From: Gemmatimonadota bacterium
GTDB taxonomy: Bacteria > Gemmatimonadota > Gemmatimonadetes > Gemmatimonadales > Gemmatimonadaceae
Length of the DNA stretch: 48,741 nucleotides
NCBI GenBank assembly: GCA_021299375.1
Contig: JAJTGR010000005.1
Location: 1-48,741, forward strand
Direction: 5' to 3'
The stretch's first letter is position 1; every line of letters begins with the position of its first letter. Shown one piece after another: positions 34,174-43,290 of the stretch. Both the position numbers and the translations under genes were made by a program. The notes beneath the pieces were generated by a model. It saw only the letters and a list, made by a program, of their open reading frames with translations, did not search any database and was not told the DNA's origin.

Positions 34174-35367
34174 ATGCCGATCTATCACCAGTTGGGCACC
34201 GTCCCGCGCAAGCGGCACACCGTCTTCCGCCGGCCAGACGGCGGCCTCTACGCCGAGGAGCTGATGGGCCACGAGGGCTTCGTGGGCACCTCCTCGCTGC
34301 TCTACCACACGCACCCGCCCACGACCGTCACGTCGGCCCGCAAGGTGGCCGACGTGCGCTGGGAAGCGGACACCGAGACCTCGCTCCGCCACCGCCACTT
34401 CCTGACCGCGCGCGCCGCCAAGGGCGGATCGCCCACGCTCAGCCGCATCCCGCTGCTCTTCAACAGCGACATCGGCATGCTGTACGTGGAGCCCGATGTC
34501 ACCGACGCGCACTTCTACCGCAACTCCCAGGCGGACGAGGTGGTCTACGTGGTCGAAGGCAGCGGCGTGCTGGAGTCGGTGTTTGGCGAGCTGCCCTACC
34601 GCCCCGGCGACTACGTGGTCATCCACCGCAACATCACGCATCGCTGGCGCCTCGGCACCGACGCCGGGGCCACCAAGCTGCTCGTGATGGAGAGTCGCGG
34701 TCACGTGCGCACACCCAAGCGCTACCGCAACGAGTTCGGCCAGCTGCTCGAGGGGGCGCCGTACTCCGAGCGTGACATCCGGCGTCCCAGCGCGCTCGCG
34801 CCGCGCGACGAACAGGGCGACTTCCCCATTCTCGTCAAGCAGTACGACGCGCTCAACGAGCTGGTGCTCGACCATCACCCGTTCGACGTGGTGGGCTGGG
34901 ACGGCTACTTCTATCCGTGGGCGTTCAACATCCACGACTTCGAACCCATCGTCGGGCGCATCCACCAGCCGCCGCCGGTGCACCAGACGTTTCAGGGCGA
35001 CGGCTTCGTGATCTGTTCGTTCTGCCCGCGCCCGTACGACTTCGACCCGCAGGCCATTCCGGCGCCGTACAACCACAGCAACGTCGACTCCGACGAGGTG
35101 CTGTTCTACGCGTCCAGCGAGTTCATGAGCCGCAAGGGCATCGAATATGGGTCCATCACGCTGCACCCCGATGGGCTGCCGCACGGCCCGCACCCGGGGC
35201 GCACGGAGGCCTCCATCGGCGCCACGCATACCAATGAGCTGGCCGTGATGATGGACAGCTTTCGCCCACTCAAGGTGGCCAGGACGGCCCTCGGCATCGA
35301 GGACCCGGCCTACCACCTCAGCTGGATCGACGCCCAGCACGCGCAGTTCAATCCGCCCACCTCCTGA
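34174..35367 (+). CDS. hmgA: Homogentisate 1,2-dioxygenase
   Basis: 397 residues, the shorter bacterial form. The N-terminus (MPIYHQLGTVPRKRHTVFRR) and EELMGHEGFVGTSSLLYHTH are typical. Cupin-like strands follow (DEVVYVVEGSGVLESVFGEL and RPGDYVVIHRNITHRW). The C-terminal active-site part has an NHSN..DSDE segment and LPHGPHPGRTEAS, where the iron-binding His and Glu should lie; exact ligands are not assigned because alignment to the human enzyme is shifted here. It opens the ring of homogentisate to maleylacetoacetate (EC 1.13.11.5). The 96-bp gap from hppD holds a 10-bp hairpin. No strong ribosome-binding site. Confidence 0.93.
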   Translation: MPIYHQLGTVPRKRHTVFRRPDGGLYAEELMGHEGFVGTSSLLYHTHPPTTVTSARKVADVRWEADTETSLRHRHFLTARAAKGGSPTLSRIPLLFNSDIGMLYVEPDVTDAHFYRNSQADEVVYVVEGSGVLESVFGELPYRPGDYVVIHRNITHRWRLGTDAGATKLLVMESRGHVRTPKRYRNEFGQLLEGAPYSERDIRRPSALAPRDEQGDFPILVKQYDALNELVLDHHPFDVVGWDGYFYPWAFNIHDFEPIVGRIHQPPPVHQTFQGDGFVICSFCPRPYDFDPQAIPAPYNHSNVDSDEVLFYASSEFMSRKGIEYGSITLHPDGLPHGPHPGRTEASIGATHTNELAVMMDSFRPLKVARTALGIEDPAYHLSWIDAQHAQFNPPTS

Positions 35368-35421
35368 GCTCCACCTGATCCCCACGCGCTGACGCCGTCG
35401 CCGGCGTTCCGAGGAGTACCG

Positions 35422-36630
35422 ATGCCGCGCCTCTCGCTGCGTTTCGCGGGCTTCCCCGTGTACCCGCTGGCCCACATCCCGGCGCGCAAGCAGGCGCTCA
35501 TCGCTGCCGGCGTCGATGTGATCGACCTCGGCGCCGGCGACGCCGACCTGCCGCCCCCGCCGCGCGCCGTGGCCGCCCTGCAGGCCGCCGCCGAGGTGCC
35601 GGCGATGCAACGCTACGGGTTCGCGATGGGCCATGGGCCCTATCGCGACGCCATCGCGGCGTGGATGCAGACGCGCTTCGGCCAGCCGTTCGACCCGCGT
35701 ACCGAAGTGGTGCCGCTCCTTGGCAGCAAGGAGGGGCTGGCCCATGTGGCCTCGGCCTACCTTGGCCCCGGGGACATCGCCATCATCCCCGATCCGGCGT
35801 ATCAGGCGTACATCGGCGGCACCCTGCTCAGCGACGCCACCCCGTACGTGTACCCACTGCGGCCGCGCACGAATTTCCTCGTTGATGTCGATGAGATCCC
35901 GGGCGACGTGCTCGCGCGCACGCGGGTGCTGTACCTCAACTATCCCAACAATCCCACGGCAGCCATCGCGCCGCGCGACTATCTCGAGCGGGTCGTGCAG
36001 GTCTGTCGGGACCGCGACATTCTGCTGGTGTATGACAACGCGTACTCGGAGATGGGTTTCGACGGCTATGTGCCACCGAGCATCTTCGAGATCGACGGTG
36101 CGCGCGAGGTGGCCATCGAGTTTCACTCGCTGTCGAAGACGTACAACATGACCGGGTGGCGGTGTGGATGGGCGGTGGCCAATCCTGCCATCGCGTCGGC
36201 ACTCACGCGTATCAAGTCGTTCACCGACACCGGGCAGTACATGGGCATTCAGGCAGCGGGTGTTGCCGCCATCGAAAGCTGGGCCGAGTTCGTGCCGCGG
36301 AATCTCGCCGTGTTCGCCGAGCGCCGCGACGCGGCCGTCGCGGCGTTCCACGCCAGCGGGTTCTCCTGTGAGACCCCACGGGCCACCATGTACCTCTGGA
36401 TTCCGCTCCCCGAGGGCATTCCGAGCGCCGCCTTCGCGGAGCGCTTACGGGAGGAGCAGGGGGTGGTGGTGATGCCGGGGTCGGGCTTCGGGGCCGGCGG
36501 GGAGGGGTTCTTCCGCGTGTCGTTCATCCAGCCGGGTGATCGCATCGCCGAGGCGGCGCGCCGGGCTGGTGTGGTGCTCGCCGAGATGGTGAAGGCGCGT
36601 GACGCGATGGTCGCGGCGGGTCACCCGTGA
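35422..36630 (+). CDS. Class I/II PLP aminotransferase, probably for tyrosine or aspartate
   Basis: 402 residues, fold type I. PLP contacts are visible: Lys in HSLSKTYNMTGWRCGWAVAN, Asn in YLNYPNNPTA, Asp/Tyr in LLVYDNAYSEMGFDG, and the substrate Arg near GFFRVSFIQPGDR. The N-terminus is like LL-diaminopimelate and aspartate aminotransferases, but with GAGDADLPPPP in place of the common GxGDPD. Its position 54 bp after hmgA argues that it makes 4-hydroxyphenylpyruvate from tyrosine; a DapL or aspartate role remains possible. GAGGAG lies 6-7 bases before ATG 35422. The stop is close to or overlaps the next start. Confidence 0.85.
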   Translation: MPRLSLRFAGFPVYPLAHIPARKQALIAAGVDVIDLGAGDADLPPPPRAVAALQAAAEVPAMQRYGFAMGHGPYRDAIAAWMQTRFGQPFDPRTEVVPLLGSKEGLAHVASAYLGPGDIAIIPDPAYQAYIGGTLLSDATPYVYPLRPRTNFLVDVDEIPGDVLARTRVLYLNYPNNPTAAIAPRDYLERVVQVCRDRDILLVYDNAYSEMGFDGYVPPSIFEIDGAREVAIEFHSLSKTYNMTGWRCGWAVANPAIASALTRIKSFTDTGQYMGIQAAGVAAIESWAEFVPRNLAVFAERRDAAVAAFHASGFSCETPRATMYLWIPLPEGIPSAAFAERLREEQGVVVMPGSGFGAGGEGFFRVSFIQPGDRIAEAARRAGVVLAEMVKARDAMVAAGHP

Positions 36631-36638
36631 GGCACGCC

Positions 36639-38267
36639 ATGCGGGGTGGCAGCGCAGCAGCGGCGTTCGCGATGGTCGTGGCGTCGTGCCGTGGCTCGAC
36701 CGTCGTAATGCCGGCCGCAGCGCCCGCGGCGGTCTCGGGGGGCTCTGCGCCAACTCCTGCCAAGGCCCCGGCGTCCCGTCCCGCTCCGGTTGTCAGCGAC
36801 GTCGCGCCCCCGCTTCCGCGCGAGTTTCGCGGTGTCTGGGTGGCGAGCGTCGGCAACATGGACTGGCCGTCCCGGCGGACGCTGACCACCGCCGAGCAGC
36901 AGGCCGAACTCCTCGCCCTGCTCGACCGGGCCGCGGCGCTCAAGCTCAACGCCGTGATCTTCCAGGTGCGGCCGGCCGCCGACGCGCTGTACGCCTCGCG
37001 CCTCGAACCGTGGTCGGAGTATCTCACCGGCACTCAGGGCAAGAAGCCCGACCCGTACTGGGACCCGCTCGAGTTCGCGGTCCGCGAGGCACATGCCCGC
37101 CATCTCGAGTTGCACGCCTGGTTCAATCCGTACCGCGCGCGCTTCACCGGCGCCAAGTCGCCGCTCGCCCCGTCGCACATCGCGAACACCAACCCGGCCC
37201 TCGTCAAGCGGTACGGCGGCTACCTCTGGATGGATCCCGGCGAGCCCGCGGTACGGCATCGTACGCTGCGCGTCGTCATGGACGTCGTCCGCCGCTACGA
37301 CATCGATGGCGTCCACATCGACGACTACTTCTATCCGTACCCGGAAACCGATCGTCGCGGTCGGCCTTTGCCCTTTCCGGACACTCGGAGCTGGACGCGC
37401 TATCGGGCCGAGGGTGGTGCCTTGCCGCGGGACGACTGGCGGCGGCGCAACGTGGACCTGCTCGTCCAGGCGCTGCACGACAGTATTCACGTGGCCAAGC
37501 CCTGGGTGCGCTTCGGTATCAGCCCCTTCGGCATCTGGCGACCGGGGTTCCCCGAACAGATCCGCGGCTTCGACGCCTACGCCCAGCTCTTTGCCGACGC
37601 CCGCAAGTGGCTGCGCGAGGGGTGGCTCGACTACTTCACGCCGCAACTCTACTGGCCCACCACCAAGGCCCAGCAGGCGTATCCGGTGCTGCTCGACTGG
37701 TGGGCCGGTGAGAACGTGCACGATCGCCATCTGTGGCCGGGCAACTTCACGTCCCGGGCAGGCGCGACGGGCTCCGGTGCCTTCCCGGTCAGTGAGCTGG
37801 TCGAGCAGATCCGCGTCACGCGCGATCAGCCCCGTGCCACGGGGAACGTGCACTTCAGCATGAAGTCGTTCCTGACCAATCAGGCCCGCATGAACGACAC
37901 CCTGGTCAACGGGCCATACGCGTCCCTCGCGCTGCCACCGGCGACGCCGTGGCTGAAGGTCCCCCCGCCGCCCGTACCCACCGTCGCGGCCACCTCCGAC
38001 GGCGGCGGATGGCAGGTGCAACTGTCCACTCGCGGCCGGTCGGCGCCGTGGCAATGGGCAGTCCGGCTGCGCACGGACACCGCGTGGATTACCATGCTGT
38101 TGCCCGGGACCGCCAGTCGCTGGACCACGCCCAAGGGGATGGCGGCGTCGGTGCTCACGGTCACCGCCCTGAACCGGGTCGGGAGCGAAAGCCCGCCGGT
38201 CACCGTTTCTCTCGAGTCCAGCTCCACGTCGCCCACCACCGGCACGCGTCGCTCCAATGGCCGCTGA
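36639..38267 (+). CDS. GHL10-type glycoside hydrolase-like lipoprotein
   Basis: 542 residues from ATG 36639; an in-frame GTG at 36627 overlaps the aminotransferase stop (GTGA) and would add four residues. A lipobox VASC (Cys17) makes this a lipoprotein. After a Pro/Ala linker, the GHL10 (DUF187) barrel starts at LPREFRGVWVASVGNMDWPS. It shows LNAVIFQVRPAADALYAS, LELHAWFNPYRARF, YDIDGVHIDDYFYPYPETD and VRFGISPFGIWRP, all characteristic. The acidic pair in HIDDYFYPYPE is a probable active-site element. A C-terminal part may be a Fn3-like domain (~450-540). Such proteins are thought to act on cell-wall or extracellular polysaccharide; the substrate is unknown. Confidence 0.87.
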   Translation: MRGGSAAAAFAMVVASCRGSTVVMPAAAPAAVSGGSAPTPAKAPASRPAPVVSDVAPPLPREFRGVWVASVGNMDWPSRRTLTTAEQQAELLALLDRAAALKLNAVIFQVRPAADALYASRLEPWSEYLTGTQGKKPDPYWDPLEFAVREAHARHLELHAWFNPYRARFTGAKSPLAPSHIANTNPALVKRYGGYLWMDPGEPAVRHRTLRVVMDVVRRYDIDGVHIDDYFYPYPETDRRGRPLPFPDTRSWTRYRAEGGALPRDDWRRRNVDLLVQALHDSIHVAKPWVRFGISPFGIWRPGFPEQIRGFDAYAQLFADARKWLREGWLDYFTPQLYWPTTKAQQAYPVLLDWWAGENVHDRHLWPGNFTSRAGATGSGAFPVSELVEQIRVTRDQPRATGNVHFSMKSFLTNQARMNDTLVNGPYASLALPPATPWLKVPPPPVPTVAATSDGGGWQVQLSTRGRSAPWQWAVRLRTDTAWITMLLPGTASRWTTPKGMAASVLTVTALNRVGSESPPVTVSLESSSTSPTTGTRRSNGR

Positions 38268-38670
38268 TCGCCTTCCGTTCTACTACCGCATCACCTCGGG
38301 CATCCGCATCACGGTGCGCCCGTCGTACCTGCGTGAGCGTTCGAATCCCATGCTCGGGCAGTTCGTCTTCGCGTATCGCATCCGCATCGAGAACGTGGGT
38401 GAGCAGGCCGCGCAGCTGCGCACGCGGCGCTGGCTCATTCACGACGATGCCGTCGGGGACACCGTCGTCGAGGGGGAAGGCGTGGTGGGCGAGCAGCCGC
38501 ATCTGCTACCCGGCCAGGTCCACGAGTACCGCTCGTTCTGCGTGCTCAAGGCCCCCAACGGCTGGATGGAAGGAACCTACCGCTTCGTGCGTGACGATGG
38601 CTCATCGTTCCTCGCACTGATCCCGCGCTTCACGCTGGCGGCCGAACCGCGGGCAGACACCGTCTCGTAG
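38257..38670 (+). CDS. apaG: ApaG domain protein
   Basis: 137 residues. The whole protein is the ApaG/DUF525 beta-sandwich: ITVRPSYLRERS, FVFAYRIRIENVGEQAAQLR, TRRWLIHDDAVGDT and the VVGEQPHLLPGQVHEYRS turn, then NGWMEGTYRFV. ApaG is linked to Ap4A metabolism and the cobalt/magnesium efflux phenotype in enterobacteria, but its biochemical action is not settled. It overlaps the GHL10 gene by 11 bp. ATG 38257 is a family-typical start. Confidence 0.9.
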   Translation: MAADRLPFYYRITSGIRITVRPSYLRERSNPMLGQFVFAYRIRIENVGEQAAQLRTRRWLIHDDAVGDTVVEGEGVVGEQPHLLPGQVHEYRSFCVLKAPNGWMEGTYRFVRDDGSSFLALIPRFTLAAEPRADTVS

Positions 38671-38692
38671 CCAACGCGATGCCCCCACAAGG

Positions 38693-39172
38693 CTACCGTA
38701 CGTGGGGGGCAATCACGTCGCGCAATGGGATGCGATCCGCGCAGGCGGCGTACAGCACGTCGAACGCCGCCGAATCGAGCAGGTCGCGCACCAGCAAGGC
38801 AAGCAGCGCGGCCAGCGCGGGTTCGGCCACCGGGTCGAGACCCTCAGGGAGGCTTCTCTCAGGCATGCTCGCCTCAGGGCTGCTCGCCTCGTTGACGCTC
38901 GCCGCTGGGACCGTCGTGCCACCGGGAGCGCTGGGGGCACGGACCAGTTGCAGCAAGGGACCACTCAGGGCATCTCGCGCCGGCTCCCTCCCGCTCCGCT
39001 CGATGACCTGCGCCAGAGTGGTCTCCGCCCTGTCGTAGGCCGGCAAGGCCGTCAGGCGCCGCCAGCCCTGGACGATCGCCCTCCGGTCGGCCGCGCCAAG
39101 GCCGGCCAACCGCACCAGAAAGCGGCGGATGGCCGCCGTCTCCGGGCCATACGGCAGGGCTTCGGCCGTCAT
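38693..39172 (-). CDS. Orphan helical protein coupled to the epimerase
   Basis: 159 residues, no family recognised. It is mostly Ala/Leu/Arg helical, begins [20 protein letters not shown], has a Pro/Ser/Glu linker around residues 85-110 and ends with another helical block (PALAALLALLVRDLLDSAAF). No signal peptide. ATG 39172 overlaps the epimerase stop (ATGA), a coupling signal that also fixes the start. The base composition is like its neighbours. A partner of the epimerase is a plausible but untested idea. Confidence 0.6.
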   Translation of the reverse strand: MTAEALPYGPETAAIRRFLVRLAGLGAADRRAIVQGWRRLTALPAYDRAETTLAQVIERSGREPARDALSGPLLQLVRAPSAPGGTTVPAASVNEASSPEASMPERSLPEGLDPVAEPALAALLALLVRDLLDSAAFDVLYAACADRIPLRDVIAPHVR

Positions 39173-40053
39173 GACACGGTCGCGGCCAGACCGGGCAGCG
39201 TGTGCCCAAGCCGGCGCAGCCCGTCGAACACGGTGGGTACCGACGGCTGCCACCCGGTGGCCTGGAGCGCGTCGGTGCGAATGCGCTGGCTGCTCCGTCC
39301 GGCCGTTCCCGGTCCGTCGGCGCCGGCGACCTCATGCCGCGACCGCGCCGACCCGGTGAGCGCTTGCCTGATCGCTGCCGCCTGCACCGGGTGCCCATCG
39401 GTACAGTTGAACACGTGAACCGAAGAGGCCGCCGGCTGTGTCAACAGGTGCCTGATGGCCTCCGCGACATCGTCGCGCCACGAGAAGTTGCACCAGGTGT
39501 CCGGCGGCACGGCGCCGCGTGCGAATCGATCGGCCGGATCACGGCCCGGCCCGTACAGGCCGGCCGCGCGCACGATATCCACGCGGACACGGTCACTGGC
39601 CGCGCTGGCGATGGCCTGTTCTGCGTCGAGCAGGGCCTGCACGCGCGGGTTCGTCGGCGCGATGGGTACGGATTCGGATACCTCGCTCCCGTCGTGGCGG
39701 TCGTAGATGCCGGTGCTGGACACGTACACCACGTGGCGTACGCCGAGTGCGGCGGCGAGGGCCTGCGCTCCCCGGGCCGCTGCCGGATAGATCGCGTAGC
39801 TGTCGCCACGGGCCGAGGACGGCGCCACGCACACCACGAGGTGCTCGACTGCCGGCGGCAAGGCGGTCAGGGTCACGGGGTCCGTCGCGGCGGTCGTGAC
39901 ATCTCCCGTGACGGCGACGCAGCCACGGGGAGCCGTTCCACCGGACCGGTGCAGCGTCCACACGCGGTGCCCGGCGGCGGCGAGGCGCTCGGCGGTGGGC
40001 CCCCCGAGCCAGCCGGGCCCCACCAGCAGCGTTCGCTCAGCCATGCCCGGCAT
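39169..40053 (-). CDS. NAD(P)-dependent epimerase/dehydratase-like (YeeZ-type)
   Basis: 294 residues, extended SDR fold. The nucleotide site is [16 protein letters not shown] near the N-terminus, a variant of GxxGxxG (GPGWLGG). The active-site part is [20 protein letters not shown], with Ser-Ser and a YxxxH-like arrangement in place of the classic YxxxK, and [16 protein letters not shown] follows. YeeZ and its relatives have this variant; substrate unknown. The stop overlaps the start of the downstream orphan (ATGA). Start ATG 40053 or 40044 (Met4); the second places the nucleotide site six residues from the N-terminus. Confidence 0.8.
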   Translation of the reverse strand: MPGMAERTLLVGPGWLGGPTAERLAAAGHRVWTLHRSGGTAPRGCVAVTGDVTTAATDPVTLTALPPAVEHLVVCVAPSSARGDSYAIYPAAARGAQALAAALGVRHVVYVSSTGIYDRHDGSEVSESVPIAPTNPRVQALLDAEQAIASAASDRVRVDIVRAAGLYGPGRDPADRFARGAVPPDTWCNFSWRDDVAEAIRHLLTQPAASSVHVFNCTDGHPVQAAAIRQALTGSARSRHEVAGADGPGTAGRSSQRIRTDALQATGWQPSVPTVFDGLRRLGHTLPGLAATVS

Positions 40054-40152
40054 TTCGCTGGCTACGGGCCGGGGGACGCATGTACATTATCCGCCGTCTC
40101 GTCGGCACGACTGGCGTGTCGATCTCACTGTGTGGACAGGATTCTGGCATAC

Positions 40153-40374
40153 ATGGGGAAGCAGGACGCGATCGAGCTCGAAGGCACCGTCACCGAGTTG
40201 CTGCCGAATGCCATGTTTCGCGTGACCGTGCCGAGCGGCCACGAAGTGTTGACGACGCTGGCGGGGAATATGCGCCGCAACCGGATCCGTGTGTTGGCCG
40301 GTGATCGCGTGACGGTTGAGGTGTCGCCGTACGACCTGTCCCGCGGTCGCATCACGTTCCGCCACAAGAACTGA
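40153..40374 (+). CDS. infA: Translation initiation factor IF-1
   Basis: 73 residues, the standard length. It is a complete S1/OB-fold: [20 protein letters not shown], then [20 protein letters not shown] and [18 protein letters not shown]-1 binds the A site of the 30S subunit during initiation. The usual ribosomal-protein neighbours (map, rpmJ, rpsM) are absent, so it stands alone between an epimerase (-) and a TPR protein (-). ATG 40153 is preceded by AGGA about a dozen bases away, a weak fit; the frame is open far upstream but antisense to the epimerase. Confidence 0.96.
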   Translation: MGKQDAIELEGTVTELLPNAMFRVTVPSGHEVLTTLAGNMRRNRIRVLAGDRVTVEVSPYDLSRGRITFRHKN

Positions 40375-40428
40375 GCGGGGCAGGGCGCCGTCGCGTCACC
40401 CGTAACACAGACGGGCGGATGGGTCTGA

Positions 40429-42147
40429 TCACCGCAGCAGGAACCACCACGCCGCCGCGCCGCCGCCTAAGGCGGCCAGGCCGCCGATGAGGAACGGCAG
40501 TTTCGAGGAGCCACCCTGCTCGGGAGCGGAACGTCGGCCTGCGCCGGTGGCCGCGCCGGCGCCATCCGCGCGCGGCGGGCGCCAGCGCGTCGCACGTGGC
40601 GCGACTCCGCCGGCCGGCGTGCGGCTGGCCGGGGCCACGCCCGCCGATGATGGTGGCGCGGTGGACGCCATGGCGGCCGGGGCGACCAGCGGCGCCGCGA
40701 CCGGGGCGGCGTGGGGGATGTCCACGGGCCGCAGCAGTGCCGGTGTACTCGCCGGCATGGCCTCATGGGCAGCATCGGCCTGAACCGGCGCGGGGTGCTC
40801 CACCGGTTGGAAGAGCAGCGGCGCGGTGAGCGCATCGTCTCCCGGCTGCGACTCCGGGGGCCTCGCGATGTCCTTGTCATCGAACGTCGAGTCGACCACG
40901 CCGTACTCGACGACAAAGCCCAACGGCGGAGTGCCAACGACGGGGGGCTCGAGCTGCAGGTCGAACTCAATGGCCTCGGAGTCCCGCGGCGTCGACGACT
41001 CGCGGTCGTCGGCGGAAATGGTGAGAAAGCCGGGCGACTCGGCGGCGACGTCCGCTGACCATGGCTCGCCCAACTGTGGCGACGACGCGCTCGAGGCATC
41101 GGCACGGTCTGGCCCCAGGCCGGACGAGGGGACGTCGTCGGGCCCGATCGAGATGAGTGACGTGTCGGGGGTCGCCATGTCAGCAACGACCGGTACCCCT
41201 GCGGGGGTCGAGCGCAGCAGGACGTCGGTGAGCTCCACGGCGTCACGTAGCGGCTGGTCTTCCCACTCGGGGACCGCCAGCATCGAGGCCTCGAGAAAGG
41301 CGGCAAAGGCATTGTCCGGCGCCGATGCCGGGGCTGGCGGCGCCTGGTTCGGCGTCAGGAGGAGTTCGGTATGCACGTCGGGGACCGGCTCCACGAAGGC
41401 CTCGGCTGCCATCGTCCGCTGCACTTCGGCCAGCACAGCCGACACCGGCGTGATCATCGCCGGGCTGAGCGTATCGCCGTCCGGTGCCACGGGCGCGGAC
41501 GGCGCGTCGCCGAGGCGTTCAGTGCGTGCTGCGGCTTGCTCGGCCTGTTGCGCACGCACGGACGCAATGCGCGCCAGCAGCTGCTCGGCTGGCGCCGTGG
41601 AGAGCCCGTGCACGTCGAGCAGGGCGTGCAGGCGCAGCAACAACGGCTCCGCGTAGGCTGGAGCACCGGCGGCGAGGGAGATGCGGGCGGCATTCTCGAG
41701 TACGATGGCGAGACGCGCGTCCTCGTCGCCGACGTGGTGTTCGATTGCCGCGATGGCGCGTTGCACCAGCGCCGTGGCCTCGTCGATCCGGCCGCTGGCG
41801 GCCAGCATCACGGCAAGGTCCATGCGAGCCCGAGCCACCGGCATGCCGTCCTCACCTGCCAGGGCGACGCGCAACGCGCAGGCGCGCTGCGCCTGCTGGA
41901 TGGCGTCGTCGACGCGACCAGCCCGGAAGTACGCCTGGGCGAGGTTGCCGAGGACGAGCGCCAGTGCTTCATGCCCGGTGGCGCCGGCGGGCAGTGTGCG
42001 AGCCAACGTGTCGGCCGCCTCGGCGAACGCCTCCGCGGCTTCGGCCCAATCGGCCCTGGCCGCGAGCGCCAGCCCTCGCTCGTTATCCACCTGCCACGCG
42101 CGTGCCGTGGTGCGTGTCGCGTCGGAATCCATGCGTAGATCGATCAT
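40429..42147 (-). CDS. TPR protein with C-terminal membrane anchor
   Basis: 572 residues. Four or so TPR-like repeats occupy ~15-210 (for example DWAEAAEAFAEAADTLARTL, LGNLAQAYFRAGRVDDAIQQ and PVARARMDLAVMLAASGRID). A long acidic, Pro/Ala-rich region of low order follows (~215-545), then one hydrophobic segment at the very end (LPFLIGGLAALGGGAAAWWF). This is a tail-anchor layout, with the N-terminal repeats in the cytoplasm. No catalytic motif; it may be a scaffold. Start ATG 42147, or 42132 (Met6). Convergent with infA, divergent from the 42382 lipoprotein. Confidence 0.7.
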   Translation of the reverse strand: MIDLRMDSDATRTTARAWQVDNERGLALAARADWAEAAEAFAEAADTLARTLPAGATGHEALALVLGNLAQAYFRAGRVDDAIQQAQRACALRVALAGEDGMPVARARMDLAVMLAASGRIDEATALVQRAIAAIEHHVGDEDARLAIVLENAARISLAAGAPAYAEPLLLRLHALLDVHGLSTAPAEQLLARIASVRAQQAEQAAARTERLGDAPSAPVAPDGDTLSPAMITPVSAVLAEVQRTMAAEAFVEPVPDVHTELLLTPNQAPPAPASAPDNAFAAFLEASMLAVPEWEDQPLRDAVELTDVLLRSTPAGVPVVADMATPDTSLISIGPDDVPSSGLGPDRADASSASSPQLGEPWSADVAAESPGFLTISADDRESSTPRDSEAIEFDLQLEPPVVGTPPLGFVVEYGVVDSTFDDKDIARPPESQPGDDALTAPLLFQPVEHPAPVQADAAHEAMPASTPALLRPVDIPHAAPVAAPLVAPAAMASTAPPSSAGVAPASRTPAGGVAPRATRWRPPRADGAGAATGAGRRSAPEQGGSSKLPFLIGGLAALGGGAAAWWFLLR

Positions 42148-42345
42148 GCGAAGGTGGACGCGTCGTAACGCCGCTCGTCACCGCCGCGAGGGCGATGGCA
42201 CCGTGCGGGGGGAGGCGTGAGGCACGAGCGGGGAGCGAGTGGGCGCGGACCCGCCGCCGTTGGAAATATGCCATGGTCGCCGCGCTCCCGTCACCACGCG
42301 GCCAGCATGCGCGGTGCGCCTCACGCCCGCGATGCGGGTAACGCG

Positions 42346-42373
42346 TTGACGATCCCGGCGCGCGCCGTAGCTT
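42346..42373 (+). promoter_or_regulatory. Promoter of the 42382 lipoprotein gene, leaderless arrangement
   Basis: TTGACG (42346-42351), a 16-bp spacer and TAGCTT (42368-42373). ATG 42382 is eight bases beyond the -10 box, so transcription would begin about two bases before the start codon. This is the best-formed leaderless candidate in the window because both promoter boxes are good. Confidence 0.6.
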
Positions 42374-42381
42374 CCGGTCTC

Positions 42382-43275
42382 ATGCACGCCACGCGGCACG
42401 TGCCGTCCTCCCACACGCAGATCCCGTTGATTCGACGCTCGGCGCAGGTCGCCTCGGCATGGGTCGTGATGATGCTCACCGCTTGCCGCCCCGGCGACGA
42501 CGGCACGGTGACCATTCGCGGCGACGTGCCCGGTCTTGACACCCTCGGGTATCGCGCCGATTCCTTGCTGGGCGCCGCCGACCGCAGCGCCCTCGTGCTC
42601 GACTCCATGCGGGCGGCGATGCGTGCGGAGTTGGCCAAGGCTGCACAGGAGCCGCTGGCGGGGCCCGCGAGGCCGTCGGTCACGGCGTCGGGGAACGGGA
42701 CCCTGGCGATGGCTGGTGATTCGGCTGCCAGCGCGGCGGAGGCCGAGCGTGAGGCGCGCCGCGCCACCATGGCCGCGTCGGCACTGTCCGCCGGCAACGC
42801 CATGTCGCGGCGCGCCCTCGAACGCGGCGATTCCATGGCCCGCGCCATTGCCCGGCGGATGACGAGTGACGAACGCAAGAACCGGACGCGCGGCGACACC
42901 CTGCGCGGCGTCCTGACCTTCGAGGGCGATGAGCCTGCCAAGGCGGTGGTGCTGCGCACCGGGGGCGCGACGGTGGCCCTGAGCGGCATGGCGACCACCG
43001 GCCTTTCGCGCCTCGTCGGCGCCGAAGTGGTGGTGCGCGGCCTGGCCGTTTCTCCGCGCGACATCGTCGTGGCCGACTACCTCGTGCGCGCCGTCAATGG
43101 CACACCGGTCTTCGACGGCACGCTGCTCGACGGCGGCATGCTGCGGCTCACCGATGGGTCGGGCGTCCATCGCGTACCCCTCCCCCCCGCGCTCGACGGC
43201 CTGCAAGGGGCCCGCGTTTGGATCGCCGTCAGGGACGGCGCGGTGACCGCCTACGGCCTCGTGGGCCGACGGTAG
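42382..43275 (+). CDS. Hypothetical lipoprotein
   Basis: 297 residues, no family recognised. The N-terminus has a basic stretch and a hydrophobic part ending MLTAC, a fair lipobox (Cys ~35), though the n-region is longer than usual. The middle is Ala/Arg/Ser-rich and helical (~70-160). The C-terminal ~120 residues look like a small beta-rich domain (RGVLTFEGDEPAKAVVLRTG, TVALSGMATTGLSRLVGAEV, FDGTLLDGGMLRLTDGSGVH). It ends 15 bp before the YbbP-like gene, which is convergent. ATG 42382 is set by the promoter directly upstream. Confidence 0.6.
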   Translation: MHATRHVPSSHTQIPLIRRSAQVASAWVVMMLTACRPGDDGTVTIRGDVPGLDTLGYRADSLLGAADRSALVLDSMRAAMRAELAKAAQEPLAGPARPSVTASGNGTLAMAGDSAASAAEAEREARRATMAASALSAGNAMSRRALERGDSMARAIARRMTSDERKNRTRGDTLRGVLTFEGDEPAKAVVLRTGGATVALSGMATTGLSRLVGAEVVVRGLAVSPRDIVVADYLVRAVNGTPVFDGTLLDGGMLRLTDGSGVHRVPLPPALDGLQGARVWIAVRDGAVTAYGLVGRR

Positions 43276-43290
43276 CCGCCACGCTGCGCA

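Noticed and set aside
34174-35367. Assigning exact iron ligands in HmgA by analogy with the human enzyme
   Set aside because: The His-to-Glu spacing differs by one residue here, so I could not make a safe assignment by eye.
32818-36351. A 1177-codon open frame on the minus strand across hppD, hmgA and the aminotransferase gene
   Set aside because: It is antisense to three clear enzymes, rich in Arg/His/Gly and without domains; long antisense frames are expected at this GC content.
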